In this document: positions 1-9,977 of the stretch, one piece after another
Numbering within the stretch: the stretch's first letter is position 1
How the letters are laid out: every line of letters begins with the position of its first letter
Assembly (NCBI GenBank): GCA_020852965.1
Contig: JADYZV010000185.1
Location: 62,001-126,000, forward strand
DNA from: Pirellulaceae bacterium
GTDB taxonomy: Bacteria; Planctomycetota; Planctomycetia; Pirellulales; Pirellulaceae
Direction: 5' to 3'
Length of the DNA stretch: 64,000 bases
Notes under the pieces: model-generated
Told to the model about the DNA's origin: nothing
Database searches by the model: none
Seen by the model: only the letters and a program-made list of their open reading frames with translations
Program-made: the position numbers and the translations under genes

Positions 1-2
1 CC

Positions 3-2312
3 GAGGGACAGCCGCTTTCCCACGAGCAGATCGACATGCTGCGAGCTTGGATCGATGGCGGTGCCAAGTGGCCTGAATCTTCAACGCAGGGAAGTCGACT
101 CAACAGCCACTGGGCCTATCAGCCGCTACATCGAAGTGCACCGCCCGAAACCAACAACCAGAGCTGGGCCATCAACGGGATTGATCACTTCATCTTGGCG
201 AAACTCGAAGAACGAGGCTTGCAACCCTCGCCCGAAGCGGAACGAACGACGTTGATCCGTAGGCTGAGCTTGGATCTACTCGGATTGCTGCCATCGATCG
301 CTGAGATCGAAGAGTTCCTAAACGACAGCCGCCCCGACGCCTACGAGTTGCTTGTGGACCGGCTACTCGATTCACCGCATTTTGGCGAGCGCTGGGGGCG
401 CCATTGGCTGGATATGGCTCGCTACGCGGATTCGGATGGTTATGAAAAGGACAATCCGCGCCCAGATGCCTACCGCTGGCGGGATTGGGTCATCGAAGCG
501 ATCAATAGCGACATGCCCTTTGACCAATTTACGATCGAACAGTTGGCGGGGGACCTATTGCCTAATGCGACCGATATGCAGAAATTGGCAACCGCGTTTC
601 ACCGCCAGACCTTGACCAATACGGAAGGTGGAACCGACCAGGAACAATTTCGTGTGGAAGCTTGTTTTGATCGCACCGAAACGACCGGAGCGGTGTGGTT
701 GGGGCTGACTGTGGGCTGCGCACGTTGCCACTCTCACAAGTACGACGCCATTACCCAGCGCGAATACTACCATCTGTTTGCGTTCTTCAATAACGGCGAC
801 GAAGCCACGCACACCGTCCCCAAGTCACTCGCGGAAGTAAAGGCCTATCCAGAGTTAAAGGCGGCGCATCACGCCCAAGTGGAGCCCTTGAAGGCCGAGT
901 TGCTAGAAAGGCAGTCACGGCTTGGGCCAGCGCTTTTGGCCTGGGAGGAAAAGGCGAAGCAAACCCTCGAGAAATCCTCAGTCAATCCGCCCACGAAAGA
1001 GTCAGTGCAGCCCGACACGGAACCCGAGCTGAAAATACCCGAGAATATTGCCAAAGTGCTTGCCATCGCCGCTGAGGAGCGCGACGAAAGTCAACGCAAA
1101 GAACTGCTCGATCACTTCAGCCGAATGGATAAATCGACCAGCAAGCTGATCCAACAACTCGACGATCTCATGAAGAAAGAGCCGGCGAAACCGGAATTGC
1201 AGGCACGGGTAATCGTGCAGCGCAAGCAAGACCAGCGACAGACCTTTGTATTGCGACGTGGTGAGTTCCTGGAGCCGATGGCTGAGGCTGAAGTCGTGCC
1301 CGCAGGCTTCGCCACGTTGCCACCGCTGACACCACGCCAGCCCCAAGCCGCGATAGCCGATCGACTCGACCTGGCCCAATGGCTTGTGTCTCCCGGCAAC
1401 CCTCTTACACCGCGTGTGGCCGTCAATCACGTTTGGCGACACTTGTTTGGAACGGGCATCGTAAAAACGGCCAACGATTTTGGGGTTCGAGGCGATCCAC
1501 CCACTCACCCTGAATTGCTCGACTGGCTGGCGAGCGAGTTTATTGGCGCAGGGGACACCGGCAACCAGGCTTGGTCACGAAAGGAGTTGATCAAACGGAT
1601 TGTTATGTCGGCAACCTATCGCCAGTCCTCAAGGCACAGCGAAACCTCGCTGGCCAGCGACCCACAGAACCAGTTGCTGGGTAGGCAAAATCGGCTGCGA
1701 GTCGAGGCGGAGATCGTGGGCGATATTAGCCTGCAGGTGTCTGGACTGCTTGTTCACAAAATTGGCGGTCCCAGTGTTTTCCCAACACTACCACCAGGAG
1801 TCGCTGAACTGAGCTATGCGGGCAACTTCAAGTGGAACGAATCCAAGGGAGGCGACCAATACCGCCGTGGAATGTATACGTTTTTCAAACGTACTTCCCC
1901 CCATCCCAACTTGATCACTTTTGATTGTCCCGACGCAAACCTGACATGCATCGAACGCAACAAATCCAACACTCCGTTGCAAGCCTTGATCGGGTTGAAT
2001 AACGCTTCGTTTGCGGAGGCGTCCCGAGCGTTTGCAAGGCGAGTCCTGACTCTTCCTGACATTGAGGACGAAGCGTCACGACTCGAAGTCGCATTTCAGA
2101 TGTGCTTGGCCAGGAAGCCATCTGAAAATGAACTGCGGGAATTGACCGGCCTCTGGCAAGCCACTCGTGAGTGGTATGCGGATCATCCGCAGGAAGCCGA
2201 GAAGCTGATCGGTGCGTTTGCAGTGGAAGGCGCGACCGCTGAAGACAATGCCGCTTGGATTGCAACGGCTCGAATTTTGATCAATTTGGATGAGTTCATC
2301 ACTCGCGAATAG
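3..2312 (+). CDS. DUF1549/DUF1553 (PSCyt2-PSD1) protein, 5' end outside window
   Basis: The reading frame is open to the left edge of the window, so the N-terminus is missing. The first residues (LSHEQIDMLRAWIDGGAKWP) match the end of the planctomycete cytochrome c-like domain PSCyt1, so the full protein probably runs PSCyt1-DUF1549-DUF1553. DUF1549 spans roughly residues 50-260 counted from the Met at 36 and contains a c-type-heme-like CARCH motif (GCARCHSHKYDAI). DUF1553 lies at about 440-720. The region between is charged and lysine/glutamate-rich. Such proteins are characteristic of Planctomycetes and are normally exported; their reaction is not established. The DUF1501 gene begins 7 bp after the stop, the usual two-gene arrangement, so the two are probably cotranscribed. 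Confidence 0.93.
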   Translation, partial: EGQPLSHEQIDMLRAWIDGGAKWPESSTQGSRLNSHWAYQPLHRSAPPETNNQSWAINGIDHFILAKLEERGLQPSPEAERTTLIRRLSLDLLGLLPSIAEIEEFLNDSRPDAYELLVDRLLDSPHFGERWGRHWLDMARYADSDGYEKDNPRPDAYRWRDWVIEAINSDMPFDQFTIEQLAGDLLPNATDMQKLATAFHRQTLTNTEGGTDQEQFRVEACFDRTETTGAVWLGLTVGCARCHSHKYDAITQREYYHLFAFFNNGDEATHTVPKSLAEVKAYPELKAAHHAQVEPLKAELLERQSRLGPALLAWEEKAKQTLEKSSVNPPTKESVQPDTEPELKIPENIAKVLAIAAEERDESQRKELLDHFSRMDKSTSKLIQQLDDLMKKEPAKPELQARVIVQRKQDQRQTFVLRRGEFLEPMAEAEVVPAGFATLPPLTPRQPQAAIADRLDLAQWLVSPGNPLTPRVAVNHVWRHLFGTGIVKTANDFGVRGDPPTHPELLDWLASEFIGAGDTGNQAWSRKELIKRIVMSATYRQSSRHSETSLASDPQNQLLGRQNRLRVEAEIVGDISLQVSGLLVHKIGGPSVFPTLPPGVAELSYAGNFKWNESKGGDQYRRGMYTFFKRTSPHPNLITFDCPDANLTCIERNKSNTPLQALIGLNNASFAEASRAFARRVLTLPDIEDEASRLEVAFQMCLARKPSENELRELTGLWQATREWYADHPQEAEKLIGAFAVEGATAEDNAAWIATARILINLDEFITRE

Positions 2313-2319
2313 GCAAGCC

Positions 2320-3810
2320 ATGTCACCCTACGAAAGTGCGATTGAAAATTCGCGGCGTGAGTTTCTAACAACGTCTGCCAGCGGGCTCGGCATGGCGGCG
2401 TTGGTGGCCTTGCTACAAGCTGACGAAAAGAGGGCTTCTGCAGCCGATCCCTCCATTGAATTGACCAGCGTCTTGGCCGAAAAAGCTCCGCATTTTGCTC
2501 CGAAAGCCAAGAACTGCATTTTCTTGCTGCAAGCGGGTGCACCATCGCAATTGGATTTATTCGAGCCCAAGCCAAAGCTCAACGAACTCCACGGACAGCC
2601 ATTGCCTACCGAAATGTTGGACAAGGTACGCTTCGCGTTCATCAAGAAGGAGTCCGCCGTACTCATGGGCTCGCCGCGAAAGTGGTCCAAGCACGGTGAA
2701 TGCGGCATGGACTTCTCCGATTTCCTACCGAACATTGCGACCTGTGCCGAGGATATCCTAATGGTCCGCTCGATGCATTCGGAGCAGTTCAATCACCATC
2801 CTGGCCAGTTGCTGTTGAGCTGTGGACGAGCCACGTTCGGGTTACCGACAATCGGCAGTTGGCTGACTTATGGACTAGGGTCGGAATCACAGAATCTGCC
2901 CGGCTATGTCGTGCTGACCAGCGGGCGAGGATCCAGCGGTGGAGCTTCGCTTTGGTCGAGCGGTTTTCTGCCATCGCATTATGCGGGCGTTGTATTCCGC
3001 AGCGAGGGTGAGCCCGTTCTGAACCTGACCAATCCGGACGGACTGCCCGATGAATTGCAACGACGCGGATTGGATACGCTCAAAGCGTTGAATGAAAGTC
3101 ATTTTCGTGAAATGCAAGATCCTGAGATCGCAAGTCGTATCGCGAGCTACGAACTGGCGTTTCGGATGCAATCCGCCGCGCCTGAATTGATCGATCTCGC
3201 TGGCGAGTCAGCTTCAACGTTGGAACAATATGGCGTTGGTCGACCACAACACCCGCAAGCGACTGGGCGCGGCAATGTTGCCGATGCGCATTTGTCCTTT
3301 GCAAGGAACTGTCTGTTGGCCCGCCGCATGGTCGAGCGCGGTGTTCGCTTCATTAACGTCATTTACGAGGCCTGGGATCAGCACAGCGACTTGGAACAAG
3401 ACCTGCGTTATAATAGCTGGGTTGTGGATCAGCCCATCGCCGCGCTGCTCAAGGATCTGAAGCAGCGTGGGCTTTTGGACAGCACATTGGTGGTGTGGGG
3501 CGCTGAATTCGGCCGTACACCTTTGGGTGAGAATCGCAATGGTCGCCAGGCAAACACGGGGCGAGACCATCATCCATTTGCATTTAACCTGTGGATGGCC
3601 GGTGGCGGTATTCGAGGGGGACAAGTCTACGGCGAAACCGACGAAATAGGTTGGAGCGTGACCCGCGATCCCGTGCCGATGAACGACTTCCACGCGACCA
3701 TGTTGCATCTCTTCGGACTGGACCACCTCAAACTAACCCATCGCGACCAAGGCCGCGATTTCCGCTTGACCGATGTTGCCGGGAATGTCATCCAGCGGTG
3801 GCTGGCCTAA
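2320..3810 (+). CDS. DUF1501 family protein, Tat-exported
   Basis: 496 residues. The DUF1501 family is related to the alkaline phosphatase/sulfatase fold and is strongly associated with DUF1549/DUF1553 partners in planctomycetes; its substrate is unknown. The N-terminus has a twin-arginine type signal (SRREFLTTSASGLGMAALVA), which suggests export folded and perhaps cofactor-loaded. Family motifs visible include FLLQAGAPSQLDLFEPKP near the start, SMHSEQFNHHPGQLLL, WDQHSDLEQDL, VVWGAEFGRTP and GRDHHPFAFNLWMAGGGI near the C-terminus. I chose the ATG at 2320 because it lies just after the upstream stop and gives a compact Tat signal; an in-frame ATG at 2290 would overlap the upstream gene. Confidence 0.93.
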   Translation: MSPYESAIENSRREFLTTSASGLGMAALVALLQADEKRASAADPSIELTSVLAEKAPHFAPKAKNCIFLLQAGAPSQLDLFEPKPKLNELHGQPLPTEMLDKVRFAFIKKESAVLMGSPRKWSKHGECGMDFSDFLPNIATCAEDILMVRSMHSEQFNHHPGQLLLSCGRATFGLPTIGSWLTYGLGSESQNLPGYVVLTSGRGSSGGASLWSSGFLPSHYAGVVFRSEGEPVLNLTNPDGLPDELQRRGLDTLKALNESHFREMQDPEIASRIASYELAFRMQSAAPELIDLAGESASTLEQYGVGRPQHPQATGRGNVADAHLSFARNCLLARRMVERGVRFINVIYEAWDQHSDLEQDLRYNSWVVDQPIAALLKDLKQRGLLDSTLVVWGAEFGRTPLGENRNGRQANTGRDHHPFAFNLWMAGGGIRGGQVYGETDEIGWSVTRDPVPMNDFHATMLHLFGLDHLKLTHRDQGRDFRLTDVAGNVIQRWLA

Positions 3811-3913
3811 GTCCGTGGCCGAGCGGACAAGCGCTAGAATATCTACCAAATCTACGAATCAATACAAAACGAATAGCCGAGCGATCCGACCAGCATCAAC
3901 CGGGGGCTGGCGA

Positions 3914-5205
3914 CTACGGATGGGCCGGAGCGACAGACATCGTCTTGATGTTCTCAATCATAAGGTTGCGGACGAATTGTGGACCGGAGCTATACGTGAT
4001 TGGCTCGCCGGTCGCCTCGTATTTGATGACGTTGGAGATGGATGATTCCGTTAGTGAGCCACCGATTAGGATGGTGTGCTGGGCGCGGCTAATGACGTTG
4101 TTGATCACGATTCGGTAGGTATCGCCCAGTGGGGTAACGCCTCCCCAGACGGGATTCGAATCGCCGATTTTCACTGCCGCCTTGGCCGCGCGACCCGTGG
4201 ACGTGTCGATCAGGCCATCGAGGATCACGTCGTGGATCTGAAGTCCACTCGCATTCAATAGGCGCACGAGGTGGTGGCCTCCTGCCGTGTAGCCGCGAAT
4301 GTTGCGGATCGTGATGTTCGAGATATCATCTTGGCCACCGCCTCGGTTGTTGGGCGTACTGACCATGGTGGAATCAGGACTGCCGGAGGTTTGCGAATCG
4401 TTGGCGATGTTTGTCAGTGCGATCAAGTCGTCGCCGGTGTGTCCGGAAATGTTAGCGATGTCAATGTCTTGGCAGCCTTGGCGAAGGTCGAGACCATCTT
4501 GATTCAAAAAGATTTCACGCTGGCCAGACACTTCTTTTCCTTCGTCGGCCGAGAATTCAATATCGCGAACGATGCCCTGGCGACAGCGCTCCAGTGAGAT
4601 CGCCCAGCAATGAGCATCTCGAATCGAGACGTTCTCGATTCGAAAGTGATCGACGTAAGCCAGCAGAATGCCGATATTTCGCCAATCACCGGTCTGGCTT
4701 TCCCCAGCCACGCCCGCATCGGTACCGTAGGTGCGTTTCCCCAACGTCTTGGCACTATCGCCCGTGCGCGAGGACGGTCGGCCCCTTCCAATACGACCCG
4801 CCCTTTGCCAACGATCGTCACGTTGCTGAGCCGCTGAATGTCAGTGATCCCCATCCCGCAGTTGGCGCTGCGGATCATGTTGTCGCGAGATCGATCGCTC
4901 AGTTTAAGATGGCAATTCTGTAGCTCAAGATAAGTGTCGTTACGAACCAGGATGGCGGAATCGAGCAACCAGACGTCACGCTCCCCGTCGGCGGACTGGT
5001 TAATTCGAGGGATCACCACGGGTTCTCCACGCGCCGCCGCTACTTCGATCGCTTGATTGATGCGTTGTACGTCGCTGCCTTGGAAATCATTGGGGCTGAC
5101 GTCCGCCACCGCAGAACCGGCGGCAAGCAGTCCGAACGTCAAAATGACGACCGAAAGAGCATGACGAAAATCGATCCAATGTCGGAAACGTGTATTCAAG
5201 GCCAT
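3914..5205 (-). pseudogene. GH28-like right-handed beta-helix protein, frameshifted
   Basis: Two overlapping minus-strand frames together encode one protein of about 430 residues. The 5' part (from 5205) has a signal peptide (ALSVVILTFGLLAAGSAVAD) and the start of a beta-helix (LQNCHLKLSDRSRDNMI, NVTIVGKGRVVLEGAD). Homology then continues in another frame (RTGDSAKTLGKRTYGTDAG, DWRNIGILLAYVDHFRIENV). The helix holds polygalacturonase-like DGLDL and GDDLIAL motifs. The break is at about 4765-4790, where one missing base (or two extra) would restore the frame. It could be a genuine loss-of-function mutation or a sequence error. If intact, it would be a secreted glycan-degrading or glycan-binding protein. 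The canonical GH28 catalytic GHG is not evident. Confidence 0.75.
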
Positions 5206-5501
5206 ACGGCATCTCCATTGTTTTGTGTTCAGCGACTCGCCAAGGCGACCACCGCCCCTGCGATCCGGGTAGCTCCCACTATCCTAAGCTACTGTGGTTG
5301 GAGGGAAAGCGACTAAACTATAGCAACTGACCGGCAGAGCGGTCAGCGACTATCATGCAAAACGGTGAACGGTTATCATTAATCCACGCGGCGATTTTTG
5401 CGATCAAGTGCAATCAGATTTATCGCCCCAGTCGGTCTGGTGATGATCGACTCAGTCGACGACGATCGCTATCAATTCCATTCTCTAGTGGAGCAACCTC
5501 A
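5206..5501. promoter_or_regulatory. Divergent intergenic region with a short perfect inverted repeat
   Basis: Nearly 300 bp separate the minus-strand GH28-like gene and the plus-strand ceramidase-like gene. A 7-bp perfect inverted repeat, CTGACCG / CGGTCAG with a 6-nt spacer, lies at 5327-5346. Such a site could be an operator, but nothing else supports that. No convincing -35/-10 pair was seen. Confidence 0.3.
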
Positions 5502-6908
5502 ATGGCCACGTCCCTTTTTCGCGCAATCAATCGGCGCACGTTTGTCGCGGGAGCTGCAATCGGCGCGATCGGTACAAGGTTTTCATCTGCGGCCAACGGA
5601 TCGCAGGAGTCTACCAGCGACCTAAAAATAGGAACGTTTCGATTTGACGTTACGCCTCCACTTGGGCACTCTCTCTGTGGCGGTTGGATTAAACCTGTGG
5701 AAGCGGTCGACGATCCGTTGGAAGCCATTGGCTATGTCCTGCAAGGGCATGGAAAGCCGATTGTCGTCTGTGTTATCGACTGGACGGGCTTGCTGAATTC
5801 CGCCCACATGAAATGGCGACAGGCGCTAGCAGAGGCTGCAGGAACAACCGTCGACCGAGTAACCGTTCACGTCGTGCATCAACACAACGCTCCGTTTGCG
5901 TGCTTGGACACCGACCAGATCATCGCCGCGCAGGAAGGGCTACCGCTGACAATTGAAAAGGAATTCTTTGACAATTGTCTTCGATCGGCAAGAACGTCCG
6001 TCGAGCAGGCATTGCAAGCGCCGGTACCGGTCACTCATATCGGCTCGGGGCAGGCCGCCGTTCTCCAAGTTGCCAGCAATCGCCGGCTGATCGGCTTGGA
6101 TGGCAAAGTGCGATCGCAGCGAGGTAGCAGTTCCAACTCGGCGGAGCACCAGAAGTATCCAGAAGGGCTGATCGACCCGATGCTGAAACAGGTCGCGTTC
6201 TACAACGGAGATCAAAAAGTAGCCGCTTGCTACTACTACGCGTGCCACCCGATGAGCTACTACGGCGACGGGCGAGTGAGTTCCGATTTTTGCGGCTTAG
6301 CGCGCAAACAAATGCAAATCGATGACCCCAATTGCACCCACTTGTACTTCAATGGATGCGGTGGAAACATCGGAGCGGGAAAATACAACGATGGTTCGAA
6401 AGAGATGCGGCCCGTCCTGATGCAACGCATGTTGGCGGGCATGCAGGAATCGGCGAAAGCCTTGCAGCCCGAAGAAGTTGTCTCGGTGAAATGGGTCACT
6501 CAGGATATCTTACCACAGGTCAATCCTACCATCGATGTTGAAAAGCTGATGGCACAGATCACAGATCCCACGCAGTCGGTCGTCAACCGCAATCGGCCAG
6601 CATACGCAGTGGCGTGGGCTCAGCGAATTCAAAAAGAAATCCCGCTGACCCTCGGTGGCCTGCATATCAATTCGGTCTCCATGCTGCACCTACCGTCGGA
6701 GTGCTTTGTTGAGTACCAGTTAAGGGCGCAAGCCCAAGTGCCAGCGCGATTTGTTGCCTGTGCTGCGTATGGTGACGGAGGACCTTGGTACATTCCTACA
6801 GCCGATGCTTACCCACAAGGGGGCTACGCGCCAAGCGTCGCCTGGTGCTCCCCGGCGATCGATCCCATCCTCTCGACTGGCATTCAAGGCCTGCTAGCAG
6901 ATGTATAG
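5502..6908 (+). CDS. Neutral/alkaline ceramidase-like (N-terminal domain) exported protein
   Basis: 468 residues. The N-terminus is a Tat-type signal (NRRTFVAGAAIGAIG), which decides the start at 5502; the frame extends upstream to 5355 but that part is not signal-like. The body resembles the catalytic N-terminal domain of neutral ceramidases and related planctomycete proteins: FRFDVTPPLGHSLCGG, VIDWTGL, VTVHVVHQHNAPF, CHPMSYYGDGRVSSDFCG and YFNGCGGNIGAGKYN. The histidines in these motifs are candidate zinc ligands. It is shorter than true ceramidases and seems to lack the C-terminal immunoglobulin-like domain, so amide hydrolysis of a ceramide is not assured. It is probably an exported hydrolase. 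Confidence 0.75.
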   Translation: MATSLFRAINRRTFVAGAAIGAIGTRFSSAANGSQESTSDLKIGTFRFDVTPPLGHSLCGGWIKPVEAVDDPLEAIGYVLQGHGKPIVVCVIDWTGLLNSAHMKWRQALAEAAGTTVDRVTVHVVHQHNAPFACLDTDQIIAAQEGLPLTIEKEFFDNCLRSARTSVEQALQAPVPVTHIGSGQAAVLQVASNRRLIGLDGKVRSQRGSSSNSAEHQKYPEGLIDPMLKQVAFYNGDQKVAACYYYACHPMSYYGDGRVSSDFCGLARKQMQIDDPNCTHLYFNGCGGNIGAGKYNDGSKEMRPVLMQRMLAGMQESAKALQPEEVVSVKWVTQDILPQVNPTIDVEKLMAQITDPTQSVVNRNRPAYAVAWAQRIQKEIPLTLGGLHINSVSMLHLPSECFVEYQLRAQAQVPARFVACAAYGDGGPWYIPTADAYPQGGYAPSVAWCSPAIDPILSTGIQGLLADV

Positions 6909-6981
6909 GAACACTTAGGATCGCCGGGAAAACAAGTGGCATGGCTTCCAGTAATTGTTCCGACGATCCTTGCGGCTCGCC

Positions 6982-7731
6982 CTATAGAACCCCAAATCGT
7001 TGATAGGCAGCGGTGGCCGACATTCCACCCTGCACGGCGAGCCGAACTTCGTTCTCGGCGGTGGCTTTGTTCCAAGCCGCAAGAATAACGTCGCTCTGGA
7101 TTGCTCGAGGTACGATCACAATTCCGTCATCGTCAGCTGCGATAACGTCGCCTGGATGGACGGCTACGCCGCCGAGATCAACGGGCACGTCGTAAGCGAC
7201 CACGCGCTGGCGATCGCGACTGTCGTAGGGGCTGGTTCCTCGAGCGTAGACGGCGAACTTCAACTGCCGCATCTTCTGCTGATCTCGTACGGCGCCGTCG
7301 ACCAGGACGCCGCAGCAACCTCGATTAATCGCGGCGCATGAAAGCAATTCGCCCCACACGCCCGACCGCATCGAACCGCCGGCTGCGCAGACGATCACTT
7401 CATCGGATTGGCAAGAGTCGATAGCCGCTAACTCCAACTCATAGGGATTCGGGTCTTCATGGCTGATGTCCTCCCAGAGTGTCGTCTTGGCGCGGCCGAT
7501 CAAAAACGTTCCATCCGTCGTCAGTGGCCTGATCGGTAAACAGGGTGACTGCTCCCGATGGCCGGCCGCATCCAACGCATCACACAACAGAGCCACGGTC
7601 AACGTTTGACGCAATTTGTCAAGCGGTATTGGGAACGCGGTGGTCGCTGGCGGCGACGTTGCCGGCTGATCAGAATCCCCTCGGGGCGGCCCATTCTTGC
7701 TGCTAGATTGTTCCGGATAATGGTTCGTCAT
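6982..7731 (-). CDS. RraA-like protein (HMG/CHA aldolase-type fold)
   Basis: 249 residues from the ATG at 7731. The family includes the RNase E inhibitor RraA and 4-hydroxy-4-methyl-2-oxoglutarate/oxaloacetate-type aldolases. Motifs seen: LCDALDAAGHREQ near the start, GELLSCAAINRGCCGVLVDG, VDGAVRD (the Arg-Asp expected to bind substrate and metal) and PGDVIAADDDGIVIVP. The first 40 residues are a low-complexity, proline/serine-rich extension. The frame is open upstream to 8031, but that part overlaps a dispersed repeat and is unlikely to be translated. It sits opposite to the M81/RidA/aldolase/MFS set and may act in the same catabolism. Aldolase or decarboxylase activity is more likely here than control of an RNase. 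Confidence 0.82.
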   Translation of the reverse strand: MTNHYPEQSSSKNGPPRGDSDQPATSPPATTAFPIPLDKLRQTLTVALLCDALDAAGHREQSPCLPIRPLTTDGTFLIGRAKTTLWEDISHEDPNPYELELAAIDSCQSDEVIVCAAGGSMRSGVWGELLSCAAINRGCCGVLVDGAVRDQQKMRQLKFAVYARGTSPYDSRDRQRVVAYDVPVDLGGVAVHPGDVIAADDDGIVIVPRAIQSDVILAAWNKATAENEVRLAVQGGMSATAAYQRFGVL

Positions 7732-7887
7732 AGGTTTAAAGGCGATTCGTCCCGCCTCTCCTGTTGTATTTGTAGTGTTTGGGGAATTGATTGAGATCCG
7801 TTTACACGATCGACCTATAGTATATGGATTATGGTCGTCGACAGGTTCCCATTGGGCTAAACAATTTTGCGTCGATGCAGTGTGATT

Positions 7888-8024
7888 GTTTAACGCCGAG
7901 ACGGAGCAGGCCGCAGATGCACAATGCGAGCTGATCAACAGCTGAAACTCTGAAGAACCACAGCACATGCCAAACCTCAGTCGCGGACTGCGCAGGCGAA
8001 GGCACCTGCGACAGCCACCTGATA
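7888..8024 (-). repeat. GC-rich dispersed repeat, copy A (about 135 bp)
   Basis: Read on the minus strand, this matches 35998-36130 and 46061-46194 along its length: a GGCTGYCGCAGRTGCC-like start, CGCCTGCGCAG, a variable middle, CTGTTGATC, CTGCGGCCTGCT and a GGCGTTAAAC end. The two ends are partly complementary (GCAGGCCGC against GCGGCCTGC), so a folded form is possible. No coding potential is apparent. Confidence 0.75.
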
Positions 8025-8332
8025 AGCGCACCTGCGGATGTCAACCGCACTCCCCAAACACTCTTGCGCATAGTCTCTGACGAGGCCCAATCAACTCCGC
8101 TCCAGCCTGCGCCTACTTGGCCGGGACACTCGCGCTGATTCTATCACAACCACATCGAGCCTACTCTCGGTAGTACACATCACTACCGATGCACCGTCCA
8201 ATCCGGCTAGGCGTTAAACGATTGCAGGTTGGTTGCAATTTGGGTGGCTAGACTGTACAAAGTCCGATTCTCGGCCTGCGATCCGTGTTGAACGCGTTGT
8301 TCGGTCGTAACGATATCGCACTCCAGCGGGAA
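8025..8332. other. Intergenic region, no gene seen
   Basis: About 300 bp between GC-rich repeat copy A and the M81-family gene. I see no conserved frame, terminator or recognisable promoter. A short GGCGTTAAAC-like motif at about 8210 resembles the end of the dispersed repeats. Confidence 0.4.
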
Positions 8333-9946
8333 ATGAGCACGATGATTCCTTCCGATAGTGATTCGATGTTAAATACGAAGCCTCGCGTTTTGATCGCTGG
8401 CCTGTACCACGAATCGCACACGTTCCTGGAGAGCAGGACGCGATGGAGTGAGATGTCGGTCCACCGCGACGATGAACTATTCAAGTTGAGTGGCGACGCA
8501 TCGCCGATGGGGGGCGTATTGGAGTTCGCGACTGCAGACGGCTGGGACGTGCTGCCGACGATCTACGCCTGGGCCGTGCCGGGCCCGACGCTCGATGACG
8601 ATGTCTTGGAGAATTTTTGGTCGGGATTCCAACAGCGCGCTCTGCGGTTCAATTCCCAATCACGCGATCCGGTGTCGCTTGGGATCGATGCTATCTTCAT
8701 GGTGCTTCATGGCGCGTCGGTGTCGAGTTCGGTCGCCGACGTCGAAGGGGAATTGCTATCCCGAATCCGCAGCCTCGAAGGTTTTCAATCGCTGCCGATC
8801 TTCGGCGTTTACGATCTTCATGCGAACTTTTCTGATGCGATGGCGAGGCATTCCAATTGTCTGGTTGGCTATCGAGAGAATCCGCACAGCGACGCGCGGG
8901 AGTCATCGATTCGAGCGGCGAAGCTGCTCAGTCGCTGTTTACGATCCGGGGTCAGCCCTCGTCAAATCGTGTCCCGCCCCGGTATTGTTTGGCCGCCAAC
9001 CGGGACCGCGACGGCCAGCGAGCCGATGTCGTTGCTGTTGGCACAGGCGCGCAGGATCGAACAGGAACACCCCGATTTTTGGGCGGTGAGCGTCAATGCC
9101 GGATTCTCCTTTGCCGACACTGTCGATACGGGCGTTTCGTTCTTGATCTCCACCTCAGGCGATCTCCAGGAAGCGAGATCGGCGATCGAATCTCTCAACG
9201 AGCTTTCGCTCGATAAGGCAACGGTCGGCAACGTGATCGACGAGCCGGTAGCAGAGGTGATGGCGCAAGTGGATCAATTGAAAAGCCTCGGACAACTCGA
9301 TGGTTTGACGTTGTTGGTCGAACCGTCCGACAACGTCGGTGGCGGCGCGCCCGGCAGCGGCATCACGATGCTTCGCGTCTTGATCGAAGCCGGTTACACC
9401 AATGTTGGTGTCTGTTTGTGGGACCCAGCGGCCGTCGTTGCTGCTTCGCAAGCAAAGATTGGTGATGCGATGACACTCGAGCTCGGCGGCTTGGGTAGCA
9501 GCCTGTTCGAACCGCCCCTGACTCTCCGCTGCGAACTGCTCCATTTCGGTGATGGAGAGTTTGAATTGGAGGACAAGAAAAGTCATCTGGCCTCCTCCGT
9601 CGGCAGTAGGTTCGACATGGGGCAAATTGCCGTGGTGCGTGCGACCGATCCAGGCAAGCCTGGCGGTGAGGCGACCGTGTTGTTGACCACTCGGCGCACT
9701 CCACCGATGGATTTGGGCCCATGGCGACACGTGGGATTCGACCCGGAATCGTTTTCGATTATGGTTATCAAAGCGGCGGTCTCCCATCGGCAGGCTTACG
9801 ATCCAATTGCCAAACGTCAGCTTTGGGTCGATACGCCGGGCCCCTGTTCCTCGCGATTGGAGTCCTTTCCGTTTAAAAATATAACCCGTCCGATTTTTCC
9901 GCTCGATCCACTCGCCGATGTGCTCGGCAACCGTCGTTCGAGTTAG
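8333..9946 (+). CDS. M81 family metallopeptidase (MlrC-like, DUF1485)
   Basis: 537 residues. The family is typified by MlrC, the metalloenzyme that finishes degradation of linear microcystin. Landmarks: PRVLIAGLYHESHTF near the N-terminus, FGVYDLHANFSDAM, NPHSDARESSIRAAKLL, then the C-terminal MlrC half with VEPSDNVGGGAPGSGITMLR. The conserved His/Asp/Glu clusters fit a zinc site. Candidate starts are ATG 8333, 8342 and 8366; 8333 is used because a weak purine-rich stretch precedes it. It heads a same-strand series with RidA, a D-threonine-aldolase-like enzyme and an MFS transporter. The substrate is probably a small peptide or amide, not necessarily microcystin. Confidence 0.88.
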   Translation: MSTMIPSDSDSMLNTKPRVLIAGLYHESHTFLESRTRWSEMSVHRDDELFKLSGDASPMGGVLEFATADGWDVLPTIYAWAVPGPTLDDDVLENFWSGFQQRALRFNSQSRDPVSLGIDAIFMVLHGASVSSSVADVEGELLSRIRSLEGFQSLPIFGVYDLHANFSDAMARHSNCLVGYRENPHSDARESSIRAAKLLSRCLRSGVSPRQIVSRPGIVWPPTGTATASEPMSLLLAQARRIEQEHPDFWAVSVNAGFSFADTVDTGVSFLISTSGDLQEARSAIESLNELSLDKATVGNVIDEPVAEVMAQVDQLKSLGQLDGLTLLVEPSDNVGGGAPGSGITMLRVLIEAGYTNVGVCLWDPAAVVAASQAKIGDAMTLELGGLGSSLFEPPLTLRCELLHFGDGEFELEDKKSHLASSVGSRFDMGQIAVVRATDPGKPGGEATVLLTTRRTPPMDLGPWRHVGFDPESFSIMVIKAAVSHRQAYDPIAKRQLWVDTPGPCSSRLESFPFKNITRPIFPLDPLADVLGNRRSS

Positions 9947-9977
9947 TAAGGTGCCGTTGCTTGTCGAACGCGTTAAA

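Noticed and set aside
1002..1508. Long antisense frames opposite the DUF1549/DUF1553, SMC-like, TPR and helicase genes
   Set aside because: They are open only because of codon bias on the coding strand and show no protein-like motifs.
2290..2319. ATG 2290 as start of the DUF1501 gene
   Set aside because: It overlaps the upstream stop and puts 10 non-conserved residues ahead of the Tat signal; ATG 2320 fits better.
7732..8031. N-terminal extension of the RraA-like protein
   Set aside because: The extension is encoded partly by a dispersed repeat present elsewhere in non-coding DNA, and resembles no family sequence.
8333..9946. Microcystin degradation gene cluster (mlrA-D)
   Set aside because: Only an MlrC-family member is present; mlrA, mlrB and mlrD are absent and the family is much broader than microcystinase.
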